Positions 33,994 to 41,967 of a stretch of 43,353 nt of DNA are shown piece after piece. Below the pieces are notes generated by a model. It was not told the DNA's origin. It was given only the letters and a program-made list of their open reading frames with translations, and made no database searches. A program made the translations under genes and the position numbers. Numbering within the stretch: position 1 is the stretch's first letter; each line of letters begins with the position of its first letter. This stretch comes from an uncultured Bacteroidota bacterium (GTDB lineage: Bacteria; Bacteroidota; Bacteroidia; Chitinophagales; Saprospiraceae), in assembly GCA_937861115.1 (NCBI GenBank), contig CALMBD010000037.1, positions 1-43,353 on the forward strand, read 5' to 3'.

Positions 33994-35646
33994 ATGAAAC
34001 ATCGCAGTCTCCTGTTTGCCGTTTTTCAACTTTTTTACCTGAATGTTGTAACTGCCCAGGCGCCCGTTTTTACCAGAGACGATACCCTGCGCGGCAGCAT
34101 CACGCCCGAGCGCGCCTGGTGGGACCTGACTTTTTACAACCTGAAGGTCAGCGTGAACCCGGCAGCAAAAAGCCTGAGCGGCAGCAATGAAATCCATTAC
34201 AGGGTACTGAAACCCAATACGGTATTACAGGTCGACCTGCAACCGCCGCTCCTGATCGAGCGGGTGGAACAGGACGGGCAGGCGCTGACGTTCAATCGGG
34301 TGGGGCGCAATGCCTGGTATGTGACATTGAGTAAAGAACAGCGACCCGGAGCACGGGAGCATATTACCGTCTGGTACAGTGGGAAACCGCTGGCGGCCAG
34401 GAATGCACCGTGGGACGGCGGCTTCAGTTGGGCAAAAGACGGTGCGGGACAGCCGTTCGTGGCCACTTCCTGCCAGGGACTCGGGGCCAGCGTGTGGTGG
34501 CCCTGCAAGGATCACATGTACGACGAACCGGATTCGCAGGCAATCGCCGTTACCGTTCCCGAACCGCTGATGGATGTCTCGAATGGCCGCCTTCGGCGCA
34601 CGACCGATAACGGCGACGGTACACGCACCTTCGAATGGTTTGTGTCAAGCCCTGTCAATAATTACGGTATCAATGTCAATATTGCCGCCTATGCCCATTT
34701 TTCCGACACGTTTCAGGGCGAAAAAGGCCCGCTGAGCCTCGATTATTATGTTTTGCCCGAAAACCTGGAAAAAGCCAAAACCCAGTTTCAACAGGTCAAA
34801 GGCATGCTGGAGGCTTTCGAGTACTGGTTTGGTCCCTACCCGTTTTATGAAGACGGTTACAAACTGGTGGAGGTGCCCTATCTCGGCATGGAACACCAGA
34901 GTTCCGTTACTTACGGGAACGGCTACCGCAACGGCTACCGGGGCACCGACCTGTCCAAAACCGGCTGGGGCCTGAAATGGGATTTTATCATCATTCACGA
35001 ATCGGGGCACGAGTGGTTTGCCAACAACATCACCTACCGCGACATTGCGGACATGTGGGTACACGAGAGCTTCACCAATTACAGCGAGGGGCTGTATACC
35101 GAGTATCATTTCGGGAAAAAAGCGGGCGCCGAGTATATCCGGGGTTGCCGGGGCAATATTGAGAACAGGTCGCCGGTGACGGGTGTTTACGGCGTCAATG
35201 CGGAAGGCTCCATAGATATGTATTACAAGGGCGGTAACATGCTGCACACCATCCGGCAGGTGGTAGACGACGACGAAAAGTGGCGCGCCATTTTGCGTGG
35301 ACTGAACCGCGATTTTTACCACCAAACCGTGGATGGCGCTCAGGTAGAGGCCTATATTATTCAGAAATCGGGAAAAAACCTGCAAAAGGTGTTCGACCAG
35401 TACCTGCGGGATACGGCTGTTCCAACGCTGGAATACCGGGTAAAAAAAGGCAGGGTGGAATACCGCTGGACTACCTGTGTCGAAGGGTTCGACATGCCGG
35501 TAAAGGTGACCTTGTCGAAGGGCAAGTACGACTTCATCTATCCGACTACCCAATGGAAAAGCAGTCCCTGTAAATTGTCCAGAAACGGCTCCTTTGAGGT
35601 CGCTGAAGACTTTTACGTATACTCAAAAAACGTAGACGCAAAGTGA
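33994..35646 (+). CDS. secreted M1-family aminopeptidase
   Basis: The 550-residue protein starts at ATG 33994 (MKHRSLLFAVFQLFYL) with a signal peptide ending VTAQ; the open frame further upstream is not protein-like. The M1 zinc site is complete: HESGH (His335, Glu336, His339) and the third ligand Glu358 in VHESFTNY, giving the family HEXXH-X18-E. The exopeptidase motif, usually GxMEN, reads GMEHQ, a variant seen in Bacteroidota M1 enzymes. The N-terminal beta domain carries WWPCKDHMYDEPDSQ. It lacks the long C-terminal helical domain of PepN-type enzymes. Probably periplasmic or surface-located. Confidence 0.93.
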   Translation: MKHRSLLFAVFQLFYLNVVTAQAPVFTRDDTLRGSITPERAWWDLTFYNLKVSVNPAAKSLSGSNEIHYRVLKPNTVLQVDLQPPLLIERVEQDGQALTFNRVGRNAWYVTLSKEQRPGAREHITVWYSGKPLAARNAPWDGGFSWAKDGAGQPFVATSCQGLGASVWWPCKDHMYDEPDSQAIAVTVPEPLMDVSNGRLRRTTDNGDGTRTFEWFVSSPVNNYGINVNIAAYAHFSDTFQGEKGPLSLDYYVLPENLEKAKTQFQQVKGMLEAFEYWFGPYPFYEDGYKLVEVPYLGMEHQSSVTYGNGYRNGYRGTDLSKTGWGLKWDFIIIHESGHEWFANNITYRDIADMWVHESFTNYSEGLYTEYHFGKKAGAEYIRGCRGNIENRSPVTGVYGVNAEGSIDMYYKGGNMLHTIRQVVDDDEKWRAILRGLNRDFYHQTVDGAQVEAYIIQKSGKNLQKVFDQYLRDTAVPTLEYRVKKGRVEYRWTTCVEGFDMPVKVTLSKGKYDFIYPTTQWKSSPCKLSRNGSFEVAEDFYVYSKNVDAK

Positions 35647-35691
35647 TGTACGACACGCATGCGGTCGAAGGTATCGCGATGATTAACAGCA

Positions 35692-35724
35692 AGACCTGTA
35701 AGGTTTTCAAAACCTTACAGGTCT
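35692..35724. repeat. perfect 33-base palindrome (16-bp arms)
   Basis: AGACCTGTAAGGTTTT (35692-35707) and AAAACCTTACAGGTCT (35709-35724) are exact reverse complements around a single C. It lies between the convergent M1 and YeeE genes. I recall the same AGACCTGTAAGG...CCTTACAGGTCT sequence as a dispersed palindrome in many Bacteroidota genomes, where it sits in intergenic spaces. It may act as a terminator or as a REP-like element. There is no T-run. Confidence 0.85.
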
Positions 35725-35768
35725 AAAGCGCTGTATGAATTTATCGACGCCCAATCAGTTCCCCTGTC

Positions 35769-36296
35769 TCAACTCGGCAGGCGCTCCCGGAAATAACCGT
35801 ACACCCACGTGCCGGCGATAGCGCTCAACAGGGTAACGATGATCACCGAGGCGCCGGTCCCGATCTGGGCGAACAACGGCCCCGGACACGCGCCTGTCAT
35901 CGCCCAGCCCAGTCCGAAAATCAAACCGCCGATCACATTGCCCTTATTGAAGGTTTTAGGTTGAAAATCAATGGTTTCTCCGTATATCGTCTTGATCCGG
36001 AACCGCTTGATGAGCCATACCGATATCATGCCGACGACAACCGCCGTCCCGATAATGCCGTACATATGGAACGACTGCAGGCGGAACATCTCCTGGATGC
36101 GAAACCACGAAATAACCTCGGCTTTTACCAGCACGAATCCGAAAAGTATACCGGCAGCGGCATATTTCAGGTTGAACCACCAGGGTTGTTCCAATTCGGA
36201 ATCGTTGATACAGATGGCGTCCAGTGAGCGAACCTCAAAGTCCGTATTTTTTTCCACGACCTCTGCCGGGGCCGGTATTTGATATGTTTTTTCCAT
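35769..36296 (-). CDS. YeeE/YedE-type thiosulfate/sulfur transporter, second half
   Basis: The protein has 175 residues. About 40 cytosolic residues (EKNTDFEVRSLDAICINDSE) precede four membrane helices. The conserved Cys loop GLGWAMTGACPGPLFAQIG (about residues 132-150) is the signature of YeeE/YedE (TsuA-like) proteins, which bring thiosulfate or related sulfur into the cell. In the single-chain protein two such halves are fused; here this half pairs with the GGCTSGH-containing half at 36358. The two genes are 61 bases apart in the same direction and probably form one transporter. It is the last gene of the sulfur group. Confidence 0.88.
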   Translation of the reverse strand: MEKTYQIPAPAEVVEKNTDFEVRSLDAICINDSELEQPWWFNLKYAAAGILFGFVLVKAEVISWFRIQEMFRLQSFHMYGIIGTAVVVGMISVWLIKRFRIKTIYGETIDFQPKTFNKGNVIGGLIFGLGWAMTGACPGPLFAQIGTGASVIIVTLLSAIAGTWVYGYFRERLPS

Positions 36297-36357
36297 TATT
36301 GTAATGACTTGAAAGTAAAAGGTAAATCAGGCATATCCCCTTGTCGTTGCCTGCTGC

Positions 36358-36921
36358 TTACAGGGCGAGGATATAGGGCAGGATCAAATTGGCCATGATA
36401 AATCCGCCTGCCATGAAAGACATGGTGGCGATGAGCGATGGCAACTGAAGGTTGGACAATCCCATGATGGCGTGCCCGGAGGTGCAACCGCCCGCATACC
36501 GGGTGCCGAAGCCAACCAGAAAACCGCCCAATACCATCAATACCAACCCGCGGGCGGTGGCCAGGTCTGCCCAGTTGAACAGGTCGGCTGGTACCAGTCC
36601 GTCGTAATGCGTGATGCCGTATCCCGACAGTTCAGAGGCCAGTTGAGGGGCTACCTGTACCGGTTCCGGGCTGGCAAACCAGGTGCCGGCAATGAGCGCT
36701 CCGACAAAAATGCCGCCCACGAAAAATAGATTCCAGACCTCCCGTTTCCAGTTGTATTTGAAAAATTTGATGTTGGCAGGAATGCAGGCCGCACACACGT
36801 GGCGCAGACTGGATGAAATACCGAAGTGTTTGTTCCCGAGGATCAAAAGCAGGGGAACGGTAAGCCCGATGAACACCCCGGCAACATACCAGGGCCAGGG
36901 CTGGCTGATCATTTCAAGCAT
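36358..36921 (-). CDS. YeeE/YedE-type thiosulfate/sulfur transporter, first half
   Basis: The 187-residue protein has five or six hydrophobic helices. The conserved segment [18 protein letters not shown] (about residues 130-147) carries the cysteine that lines the pore in YeeE/TsuA-type transporters. It is about half the size of the single-chain family and the complement of the next gene, which has the other cysteine motif (GACPG). Split YeeE/YedE pairs are common in Bacteroidota and are often linked to rhodaneses and MBL-fold enzymes, as here. Confidence 0.9.
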   Translation of the reverse strand: MLEMISQPWPWYVAGVFIGLTVPLLLILGNKHFGISSSLRHVCAACIPANIKFFKYNWKREVWNLFFVGGIFVGALIAGTWFASPEPVQVAPQLASELSGYGITHYDGLVPADLFNWADLATARGLVLMVLGGFLVGFGTRYAGGCTSGHAIMGLSNLQLPSLIATMSFMAGGFIMANLILPYILAL

Positions 36922-36966
36922 AATTTGAAGAGATTTTTGTTTTTCGCTGACTAGTGTTTTTCGAGT

Positions 36967-37341
36967 TTACCATTCGCCGATGCCGCCCGTGAGGTTGCGC
37001 ACGTCGAAGCCCGCCTTGTGCATGATTTTGCAGGCTTGTCCGCTTCGGTTGCCGCTACGGCAAAAAACGAAGTAGGTTTTGGATTTGTCCATCTGCGCGA
37101 TATTGCGCTGGAATGCCGGCGACATGATGTCCAGGTTGACGGCGCCGCGGATGGTGCCCGATTTGAATTCTGCCGAAGTGCGTACGTCCAGCAGGACTGC
37201 ACCCGGTGTGGATTCAAATTCCTTGCGGAACTGACGTCCGGACAGGTGTTCAAAACGCGGCCCGTTGCCGCCGGAAGGGGTGTTTTCAGCAGATTCCGTT
37301 TCACTGCTGAAGATATTTTTTAAAAAAGAGGTAAGTGCCAT
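36967..37341 (-). CDS. single-domain rhodanese (sulfurtransferase)
   Basis: The protein has 124 residues from ATG 37341 (MALTSFLKNIF); the longer frame upstream is not conserved-looking. It is one rhodanese domain: FRKEFESTPGAVLLDVRTSA, then GAVNLDIMSPAF, and the active-site loop FCRSGNRSGQA with the persulfide-forming cysteine. The loop CRSGNR is typical of thiosulfate- or polysulfide-binding single-domain rhodaneses of the GlpE/PspE kind. It lies between the MBL-rhodanese enzyme and the transporter halves, so it likely passes sulfane sulfur between them in the cytoplasm. Confidence 0.92.
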   Translation of the reverse strand: MALTSFLKNIFSSETESAENTPSGGNGPRFEHLSGRQFRKEFESTPGAVLLDVRTSAEFKSGTIRGAVNLDIMSPAFQRNIAQMDKSKTYFVFCRSGNRSGQACKIMHKAGFDVRNLTGGIGEW

Positions 37342-37442
37342 GATAGGTGTTGGTTGGGGATGAAAGGTATTTTCATCCCGGTTGATGTAGAAAAAAAATC
37401 GTCGGTAATGCACTGTCCTTACGAGACACCCGCTCAGGTGTA

Positions 37443-38861
37443 TTATTTTAGCGTTGTCGGGCAGACGTAATCCGTTACCTCGAACTTGCCACTATCCTTG
37501 ATCGCTTTAAAGCCGCCTTTGATTTCTACCAGGTTGTCGTAGCCGCGTGCGCGCAGCACCGAAGTGAAAATCATGGAACGGTACCCGCCTGCACAGTGCA
37601 CGAAAGCCTGTTCATCCTTGGGTATGGCCAGCATGGATTCGTTGATGAAATCCAGTGGCGTATTTACCGCGTTGGCAATGTGCTCGGATGCGTATTCGCT
37701 GTTCTTTCGTACGTCGAACACCTTGGCTTTCGGGTTTTTTTGTACGATGGAAGCCAGTTCGTTGGCGTCGATTGACTGGATGGTATCTACCTCCATGCCT
37801 GCATTTTTCCAGGCTTCGAAACCACCGGCGAGGTAGCCCAGGCAATTATCATAACCCACGCGGGCAAGTCGGGTCACTACTTCCGCTTCGCGGCCGGGAT
37901 CGGCAACGATCAACAGTTCCTGCTTTACGTCGGGGATCAGTGCGCCCACCCAAGGGGCAAAACTGCCGTCGATACCGATGTTGATCGAGTTGGGCACAAA
38001 CCCTCTGGCGAAGGTCTGGGCCTCACGGGTGTCGAGCACCAGGGCGCCGGTTTCATTGGCTGCCACCTCGAACTCACGGGGAGGCAGGGCGTGTGTGCCG
38101 CGTTTCAACACGTCATCGATGCTGTCGTAGCCTTCCTTGTTGAGGGCAACGTTCAGGGGGAAATATGCGGGCGGCGGCAGCAGACCGGTCGTCACTTCTT
38201 TTACAAACTCCGCCTTGGTCATGTTGGCGCGCAGGGCGTAGTTGGTCTGTTTCTGGTGGCCGAGGGTGTCAAAAGTTTCTTTCGACATGTTCTTGCCGCA
38301 TGCGGAACCTGCTCCGTGCGCGGGGTATACGATCACATCGTCGGGCAGTACCATGACTTTGTTGCGCAGCGAGTCGAAAAGCGTTTCGGCAAGTTGTTCC
38401 TGGGTCATGTGCGCCGCTTTCTGGGCCAGATCGGGTCGACCCACATCGCCGATGAACAGGGTGTCGCCGGAAAACAGGGCGTACGGCTTGTCATTTTCGT
38501 CGATCAGCAGGTAGCAGGTGCTCTCCATGGTATGACCCGGCGTATGCAGCACGCGGAAAGTCAGTTTGCCAACCTTGAATTCTTCTCCGTCTTTGGCGAT
38601 ATGCGCTTCGAAGGAGGGGTTTGCGTTCGGACCGTACACGATCGGTGCGCCGGTTTTTTTACTCAGGTCCAGGTGCCCGCTCACAAAATCGGCATGGAAG
38701 TGCGTCTCGAAAACATATTTGATCCTGGCGCCGCTTTTGCCGGCGCGCTCGAGATATGGCGATACCTCGCGCAGCGGATCGATGACGACTGCTTCACCTT
38801 CACTTTCGATATAGTATGCTCCCTGTGCCAGGCAGCCGGTATAGATTTGTTCGACTTTCAT
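37443..38861 (-). CDS. MBL-fold persulfide dioxygenase-like enzyme fused to two rhodanese domains
   Basis: The protein has 472 residues from ATG 38861 (MKVEQIYTG). The N-terminal metallo-beta-lactamase domain has the metal motif HFHADFVSGH (His54, His56, Asp58, His63), HTPGHTMES, and FSGDTLFIGDVGRPDL, as in ETHE1/CstB-type persulfide dioxygenases. Two rhodanese domains follow. The first (about 270-360) lacks the catalytic cysteine, its loop reading LLIVADPGRE. The second (about 370-465) has FVHCAGGYRSM with the cysteine present. The CstB-type plan suggests oxidation of glutathione or protein persulfides to sulfite plus sulfur transfer. A Crp/Fnr-type box lies 69 bases upstream. Confidence 0.92.
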   Translation of the reverse strand: MKVEQIYTGCLAQGAYYIESEGEAVVIDPLREVSPYLERAGKSGARIKYVFETHFHADFVSGHLDLSKKTGAPIVYGPNANPSFEAHIAKDGEEFKVGKLTFRVLHTPGHTMESTCYLLIDENDKPYALFSGDTLFIGDVGRPDLAQKAAHMTQEQLAETLFDSLRNKVMVLPDDVIVYPAHGAGSACGKNMSKETFDTLGHQKQTNYALRANMTKAEFVKEVTTGLLPPPAYFPLNVALNKEGYDSIDDVLKRGTHALPPREFEVAANETGALVLDTREAQTFARGFVPNSINIGIDGSFAPWVGALIPDVKQELLIVADPGREAEVVTRLARVGYDNCLGYLAGGFEAWKNAGMEVDTIQSIDANELASIVQKNPKAKVFDVRKNSEYASEHIANAVNTPLDFINESMLAIPKDEQAFVHCAGGYRSMIFTSVLRARGYDNLVEIKGGFKAIKDSGKFEVTDYVCPTTLK

Positions 38862-38898
38862 TGGTGTTGAATTTTTAACGTTGTTTTTTATAACGGTG

Positions 38899-38906
38899 CA
38901 AAGGTC
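38899..38906 (-). promoter_or_regulatory. candidate -7 box of the MBL-rhodanese operon
   Basis: On the minus strand this reads GACCTTTG, TAnnTTTG with one mismatch. It is 34 bp centre to centre from the palindrome at 38930-38943. No -33 TTTG exists at the usual place. Predicted leader about 32 bases. Confidence 0.55.
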
Positions 38907-38929
38907 GGGACAAGCACCCTTCCGGCACG

Positions 38930-38943
38930 GTGACAAGTGTTAC
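38930..38943 (-). promoter_or_regulatory. Crp/Fnr-type binding site (site A)
   Basis: On the minus strand it reads GTAACACTTGTCAC, an inverted repeat with 4-base centre and one mismatch. It sits upstream of the MBL-rhodanese gene and matches sites B (39814-39827) and C (41935-41948). Centred about 42 bp before the predicted transcript start, it fits a class II activator site. Confidence 0.7.
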
Positions 38944-38955
38944 AAAGAAAATATA

Positions 38956-39753
38956 TTATTGGAAAAAAATCTCCTTGGCAATGATATAAACGCCCATCAC
39001 CAGCACAAACCAGCCGAATGCCGGTTTCAGTTTCTCGCCGCTGATGCGCTTGGCAAGCGCCGAGCCGACAAAAATACCGGCGACGGCAAAGGATGAAAAG
39101 ATCGCCAGAAAGCCCCACTCGATCTCCTGATGGCCTATGTCGCCCAAAAAGCCCAGCAGCGACTTGGCGGCAATGATGAGCAGCGAGGTGCCGACTGCTT
39201 CTTTCATGGGCAGCCCCGCGAGCAGCACAAGAGCCGGAATGATCAGGAAGCCACCGCCGGCGCCCACCAGCCCGGTGAGGAGTCCCACTACGATGCCTTC
39301 CGCAAAGATCAACGGGTAGTTATATTTCTTTTCCCGGGATTTACCCTCGTCGCCGTTGCGTTTGTCGCGAATCATGGAAATCGACGCCGCCACCATCAGC
39401 ACGGCAAACAACAGCATGATGAATAAGTTTTTCCCCACCTCAAAAGAACCGAGGTGGAACACCGGGTCGGGTATGGCGGGTACCAGGAATTTTCGGGTGG
39501 CATAAACGGTGATGATGCTCGGTATGCCAAAGATCAACGCTGTTTTGTAGTCCAGCAGGCCTTTTCTGCCGTAATTGACAGAGCCCACCAGGGCGGTCAG
39601 TCCGACGATAAACAAAGAGTATGCTGTGGAGAGAACAGGACTGACGCCCATGACGTAAACGAGTACCGGTACGGTAAGAATTGAACCTCCCCCACCAATC
39701 AATCCGAGCGAAACGCCGATTATCACAGACAGGAGGTAGCCTAGAATTTCCAT
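38956..39753 (-). CDS. TauE/SafE-family sulfite/anion exporter
   Basis: The protein has 265 residues with about eight hydrophobic segments and an internal repeat: LGLIGGGGSILTVPVLVYV near residues 17-35 and GLVGAGGGFLIIPALVLLAG near 155-175. These Gly-rich helices are the signature of TauE/SafE. Members next to persulfide-oxidation genes (as in the cst operons) are thought to export sulfite or other sulfur oxyanions made by the dioxygenase. A central polar loop (about 115-140, with DKRNGDEGKSREKK) joins the halves. It has its own Crp/Fnr-type site upstream (39814-39827). Confidence 0.93.
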   Translation of the reverse strand: MEILGYLLSVIIGVSLGLIGGGGSILTVPVLVYVMGVSPVLSTAYSLFIVGLTALVGSVNYGRKGLLDYKTALIFGIPSIITVYATRKFLVPAIPDPVFHLGSFEVGKNLFIMLLFAVLMVAASISMIRDKRNGDEGKSREKKYNYPLIFAEGIVVGLLTGLVGAGGGFLIIPALVLLAGLPMKEAVGTSLLIIAAKSLLGFLGDIGHQEIEWGFLAIFSSFAVAGIFVGSALAKRISGEKLKPAFGWFVLVMGVYIIAKEIFFQ

Positions 39754-39782
39754 TTATTTTGTTGTTTCAGTTAAATTAAGGG

Positions 39783-39790
39783 CAAAGGTG
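39783..39790 (-). promoter_or_regulatory. candidate -7 box of the TauE/SafE gene
   Basis: On the minus strand this reads CACCTTTG, TAnnTTTG with one mismatch, 34 bp centre to centre from the palindrome at 39814-39827. There is no -33 element. Predicted leader about 24 bases before the start at 39753. Confidence 0.55.
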
Positions 39791-39813
39791 CACCCTTCCC
39801 GGACCGGCAGTCT

Positions 39814-39827
39814 GTAACACATGCTAC
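39814..39827 (-). promoter_or_regulatory. Crp/Fnr-type binding site (site B)
   Basis: The plus-strand sequence is GTAACACATGCTAC, an inverted repeat with one mismatch; flanked T and A extend it to TGTAAC...GCTACA. It is placed identically to site A relative to its -7 box. Confidence 0.72.
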
Positions 39828-39868
39828 ACAAGGCGAAAATATATTTCCCCAAACGTTCATGTCCTTCT

Positions 39869-40465
39869 TCAAACCAATTCAATCTTTCCGCGGCCCAGCC
39901 TGACCGCGCCTTCGCGTTCGAGTTTTTTCAGCACCCTGGAAATGGCTTCACGCGGACTGCCGATCTCGCCGGCGATTTCCTGGTGCGTTACCGTGAGGGT
40001 ACGTGTACCGAAAAGGCGCGCTTTTTCTTCCAGAAGATCCATGATCCGGTCGTCCAGTTTCTTGAAATTGACGTTTGTCACGGCTTGCAGCAACTCCTCA
40101 AAACGCGCCTGGTAAAGCCGGAAAATGTATTCAGCCCATCCGGGATGCTCCCTGATCAGTGCCGCCGCCCGTTCCGGACGGATGAACATGATCTCCGTCT
40201 CATCGACGGTAACGGCCTTGATTTTTGAAGAAGTACCGTTCATGGCGCCCAGAATCGACATCACGCAACTGTCGCCGGGCTTCAGGTAGTACAGCAGGAT
40301 TTCGTTGCCTTCATCGTCTTCGCCCACCACTTTTACATGGCCGCGCACGACAACGGGTATATTGCGAATATAGTGGTGAAAATCAACCAGCACCTGCCCC
40401 GGAGGCAGCACCTTGGTTTCGTTTTCTGCAGCAAGTCGGCGCAACAGAGCGTTTTCTCCTGTCAT
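39869..40465 (-). CDS. Crp/Fnr-family transcription regulator
   Basis: The protein has 198 residues from ATG 40465 (MTGENALLRRLAAENE). The N-terminal cyclic-nucleotide-like barrel has VLPPGQVLVDFHH and EGNEILLYYLKPGDSCVMS. A dimerisation helix (RLYQARFEELLQAVTNVNF) and a winged HTH (TVTHQEIAGEIGSPREAISR) follow. In the recognition helix PREAISR has the Glu-x-x-Ser-Arg order found in FNR-type DNA readers. Only one cysteine is present, so an FNR-type [4Fe-4S] sensor is unlikely; the signal could be a thiol or persulfide at that cysteine, or a small ligand. It is four bases downstream of the porin gene, sharing its site-C promoter, and likely activates the three sulfur transcripts. Confidence 0.9.
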   Translation of the reverse strand: MTGENALLRRLAAENETKVLPPGQVLVDFHHYIRNIPVVVRGHVKVVGEDDEGNEILLYYLKPGDSCVMSILGAMNGTSSKIKAVTVDETEIMFIRPERAAALIREHPGWAEYIFRLYQARFEELLQAVTNVNFKKLDDRIMDLLEEKARLFGTRTLTVTHQEIAGEIGSPREAISRVLKKLEREGAVRLGRGKIELV

Positions 40466-40469
40466 AGGT

Positions 40470-41885
40470 CTAAAACCGATAGTTAAATACAAGGTTGTAG
40501 TTGATCATGTCTACCTTGTTGATGCGGTAACGCTCGTTGTTGTACAGGTCTCCGGCATTCTTTTTCCAGGCGATCAATACCTGGCTTTCCAAACCTTCCA
40601 GCCGGCCGCCGAACCTGTACTTCAGGTCCATGTTCAACTGATTGTACGAAGGTAATCCATATTTGTTGAGCCGGTAGTTTTTTACATCGGGCAGGCGATA
40701 GTGTCCCATCCCGATCTGTCCCGAAAATGGACTGTTATGCGGGCGCCAACTGAGTTGTCCGGAAAAAGCCCATACATCGCCCAGCCCCTCGTTCCGTTCC
40801 CTTGGCAGGAAGGTGAAAAGCGGGTCGCGGCCCCATTCGCGCGGAAACAGAAACCGCCCGTCGGCTGTGATGCGCGTCGTGTTCAATTGAAAGCGGACCG
40901 CTTCTTGTGACCATGCCGCATAACTGCTGAATACCCAACTTTTGGACCCCGGCGCCACATAGGTTTTTGATGGATCGGTGTTGCCGCCTGATGCTACGGC
41001 GTCCTGGCGTATGGCCATCAGGCCGGCATGCAGGGCCGACGCGCCGGCGGCCCGGGTCAGCCCGAATGACTTTTCCCATTGAAAAAATGCGGTGTGGAGT
41101 ACGTTCTCTATGTAGTAGTCCCAAAAGGCCATCTTCCCAAGCACCGGAGTGGTGTAGCCCAGGTTGACTACGAACAACCCGGCGCTGCCGATATTGCCGT
41201 GATAATCGCTTTTCAGGCCCTGCTCGGTCAGGCCTTGCGGATAGATACCCATACTTTCCGCCGTTCCCAGCCACTGGCTGGTCGATCGCGGTGCGGCATT
41301 CCACAGCCAGCCGCCTTCGAGGTGGATCTTTCCGGAAGGTTCGAAATAGCCGTACAGACCGTCGAACATGGAAGGGTTCATCCTGCCGTCCTGCGGGTTG
41401 GCGAGCGGCGTTTTCAGGATTTGTTTGCCGAGGATCAGCCTGTTGCGTTTCCATCGGTACTGGAGATGCAGTTCCTCAAGCCGGGGCAGAAACCCCTTGT
41501 TGTCGAGTTCGCGCAACTCGTACAACCCGGCGTCGTATCGGTCCAGTGCACCGGTGACCGGATCGGGCCGGGTGAAATCGCTTGAAGCGATATCTTTCAC
41601 AAAACCGCCGCCCATGACCATCTGCAAGCCCTTCCAGGGCCTGGTTTCATACCGCATGGATGCCCCGGCCGCCACGGCAAAATAATCCGTCAGCCCAGGC
41701 GCATTGTCGGTGAACATGTTGAACTGCCGGATATTTCCGCTCAGTTTCCCATCCCTGAATATCCGCTGAAGTGAAAAACTGTCTGTTTCGGAAGGCGTGT
41801 TTCGGGGTTGTGCAAGTAGTCCCTGAGGGACCGTTAAAAGCAAGGAAATAGTGAAAAAAAGACTGATTTTATCGATCACGCGCAT
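40470..41885 (-). CDS. OprD-like outer-membrane porin
   Basis: The 471-residue precursor has a signal peptide (FFTISLLLTVPQGLLAQ). The mature part begins IFRDGKLSGNIRQFNMFTDN, typical of OprD-family porins, and consists of many amphipathic beta strands ending INYNLVFNYRF, a barrel-closing C-terminal strand with terminal Phe. RNRLILGKQILKTPLANPQD is a strand-loop element also seen in OprD proteins. Such porins admit specific small anions or organic acids. In this setting the likely cargo is thiosulfate or another sulfur compound, which is an inference from the neighbours. It is followed four bases later by the Crp/Fnr gene and preceded by site C. Confidence 0.82.
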   Translation of the reverse strand: MRVIDKISLFFTISLLLTVPQGLLAQPRNTPSETDSFSLQRIFRDGKLSGNIRQFNMFTDNAPGLTDYFAVAAGASMRYETRPWKGLQMVMGGGFVKDIASSDFTRPDPVTGALDRYDAGLYELRELDNKGFLPRLEELHLQYRWKRNRLILGKQILKTPLANPQDGRMNPSMFDGLYGYFEPSGKIHLEGGWLWNAAPRSTSQWLGTAESMGIYPQGLTEQGLKSDYHGNIGSAGLFVVNLGYTTPVLGKMAFWDYYIENVLHTAFFQWEKSFGLTRAAGASALHAGLMAIRQDAVASGGNTDPSKTYVAPGSKSWVFSSYAAWSQEAVRFQLNTTRITADGRFLFPREWGRDPLFTFLPRERNEGLGDVWAFSGQLSWRPHNSPFSGQIGMGHYRLPDVKNYRLNKYGLPSYNQLNMDLKYRFGGRLEGLESQVLIAWKKNAGDLYNNERYRINKVDMINYNLVFNYRF

Positions 41886-41904
41886 TGTTTGAGTTGTTTC
41901 GCCG

Positions 41905-41912
41905 CAAAATTG
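41905..41912 (-). promoter_or_regulatory. candidate -7 box of the porin-regulator operon
   Basis: On the minus strand this reads CAATTTTG, one mismatch to TAnnTTTG, and lies 33 bp centre to centre from the palindrome at 41935-41948. No -33 element is present. Leader about 14 bases. Confidence 0.5.
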
Positions 41913-41934
41913 AGGGAAACTTTCGGAGGGGATG

Positions 41935-41948
41935 GTAACGCTTGTTAC
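41935..41948 (-). promoter_or_regulatory. Crp/Fnr-type binding site (site C)
   Basis: GTAACGCTTGTTAC is a perfect 5-bp inverted repeat with a 4-base centre, upstream of the porin-regulator operon. It is the best of the three sites and implies that the regulator controls its own gene. Confidence 0.72.
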
Positions 41949-41967
41949 ACAACTGCAAAGTAGACCA

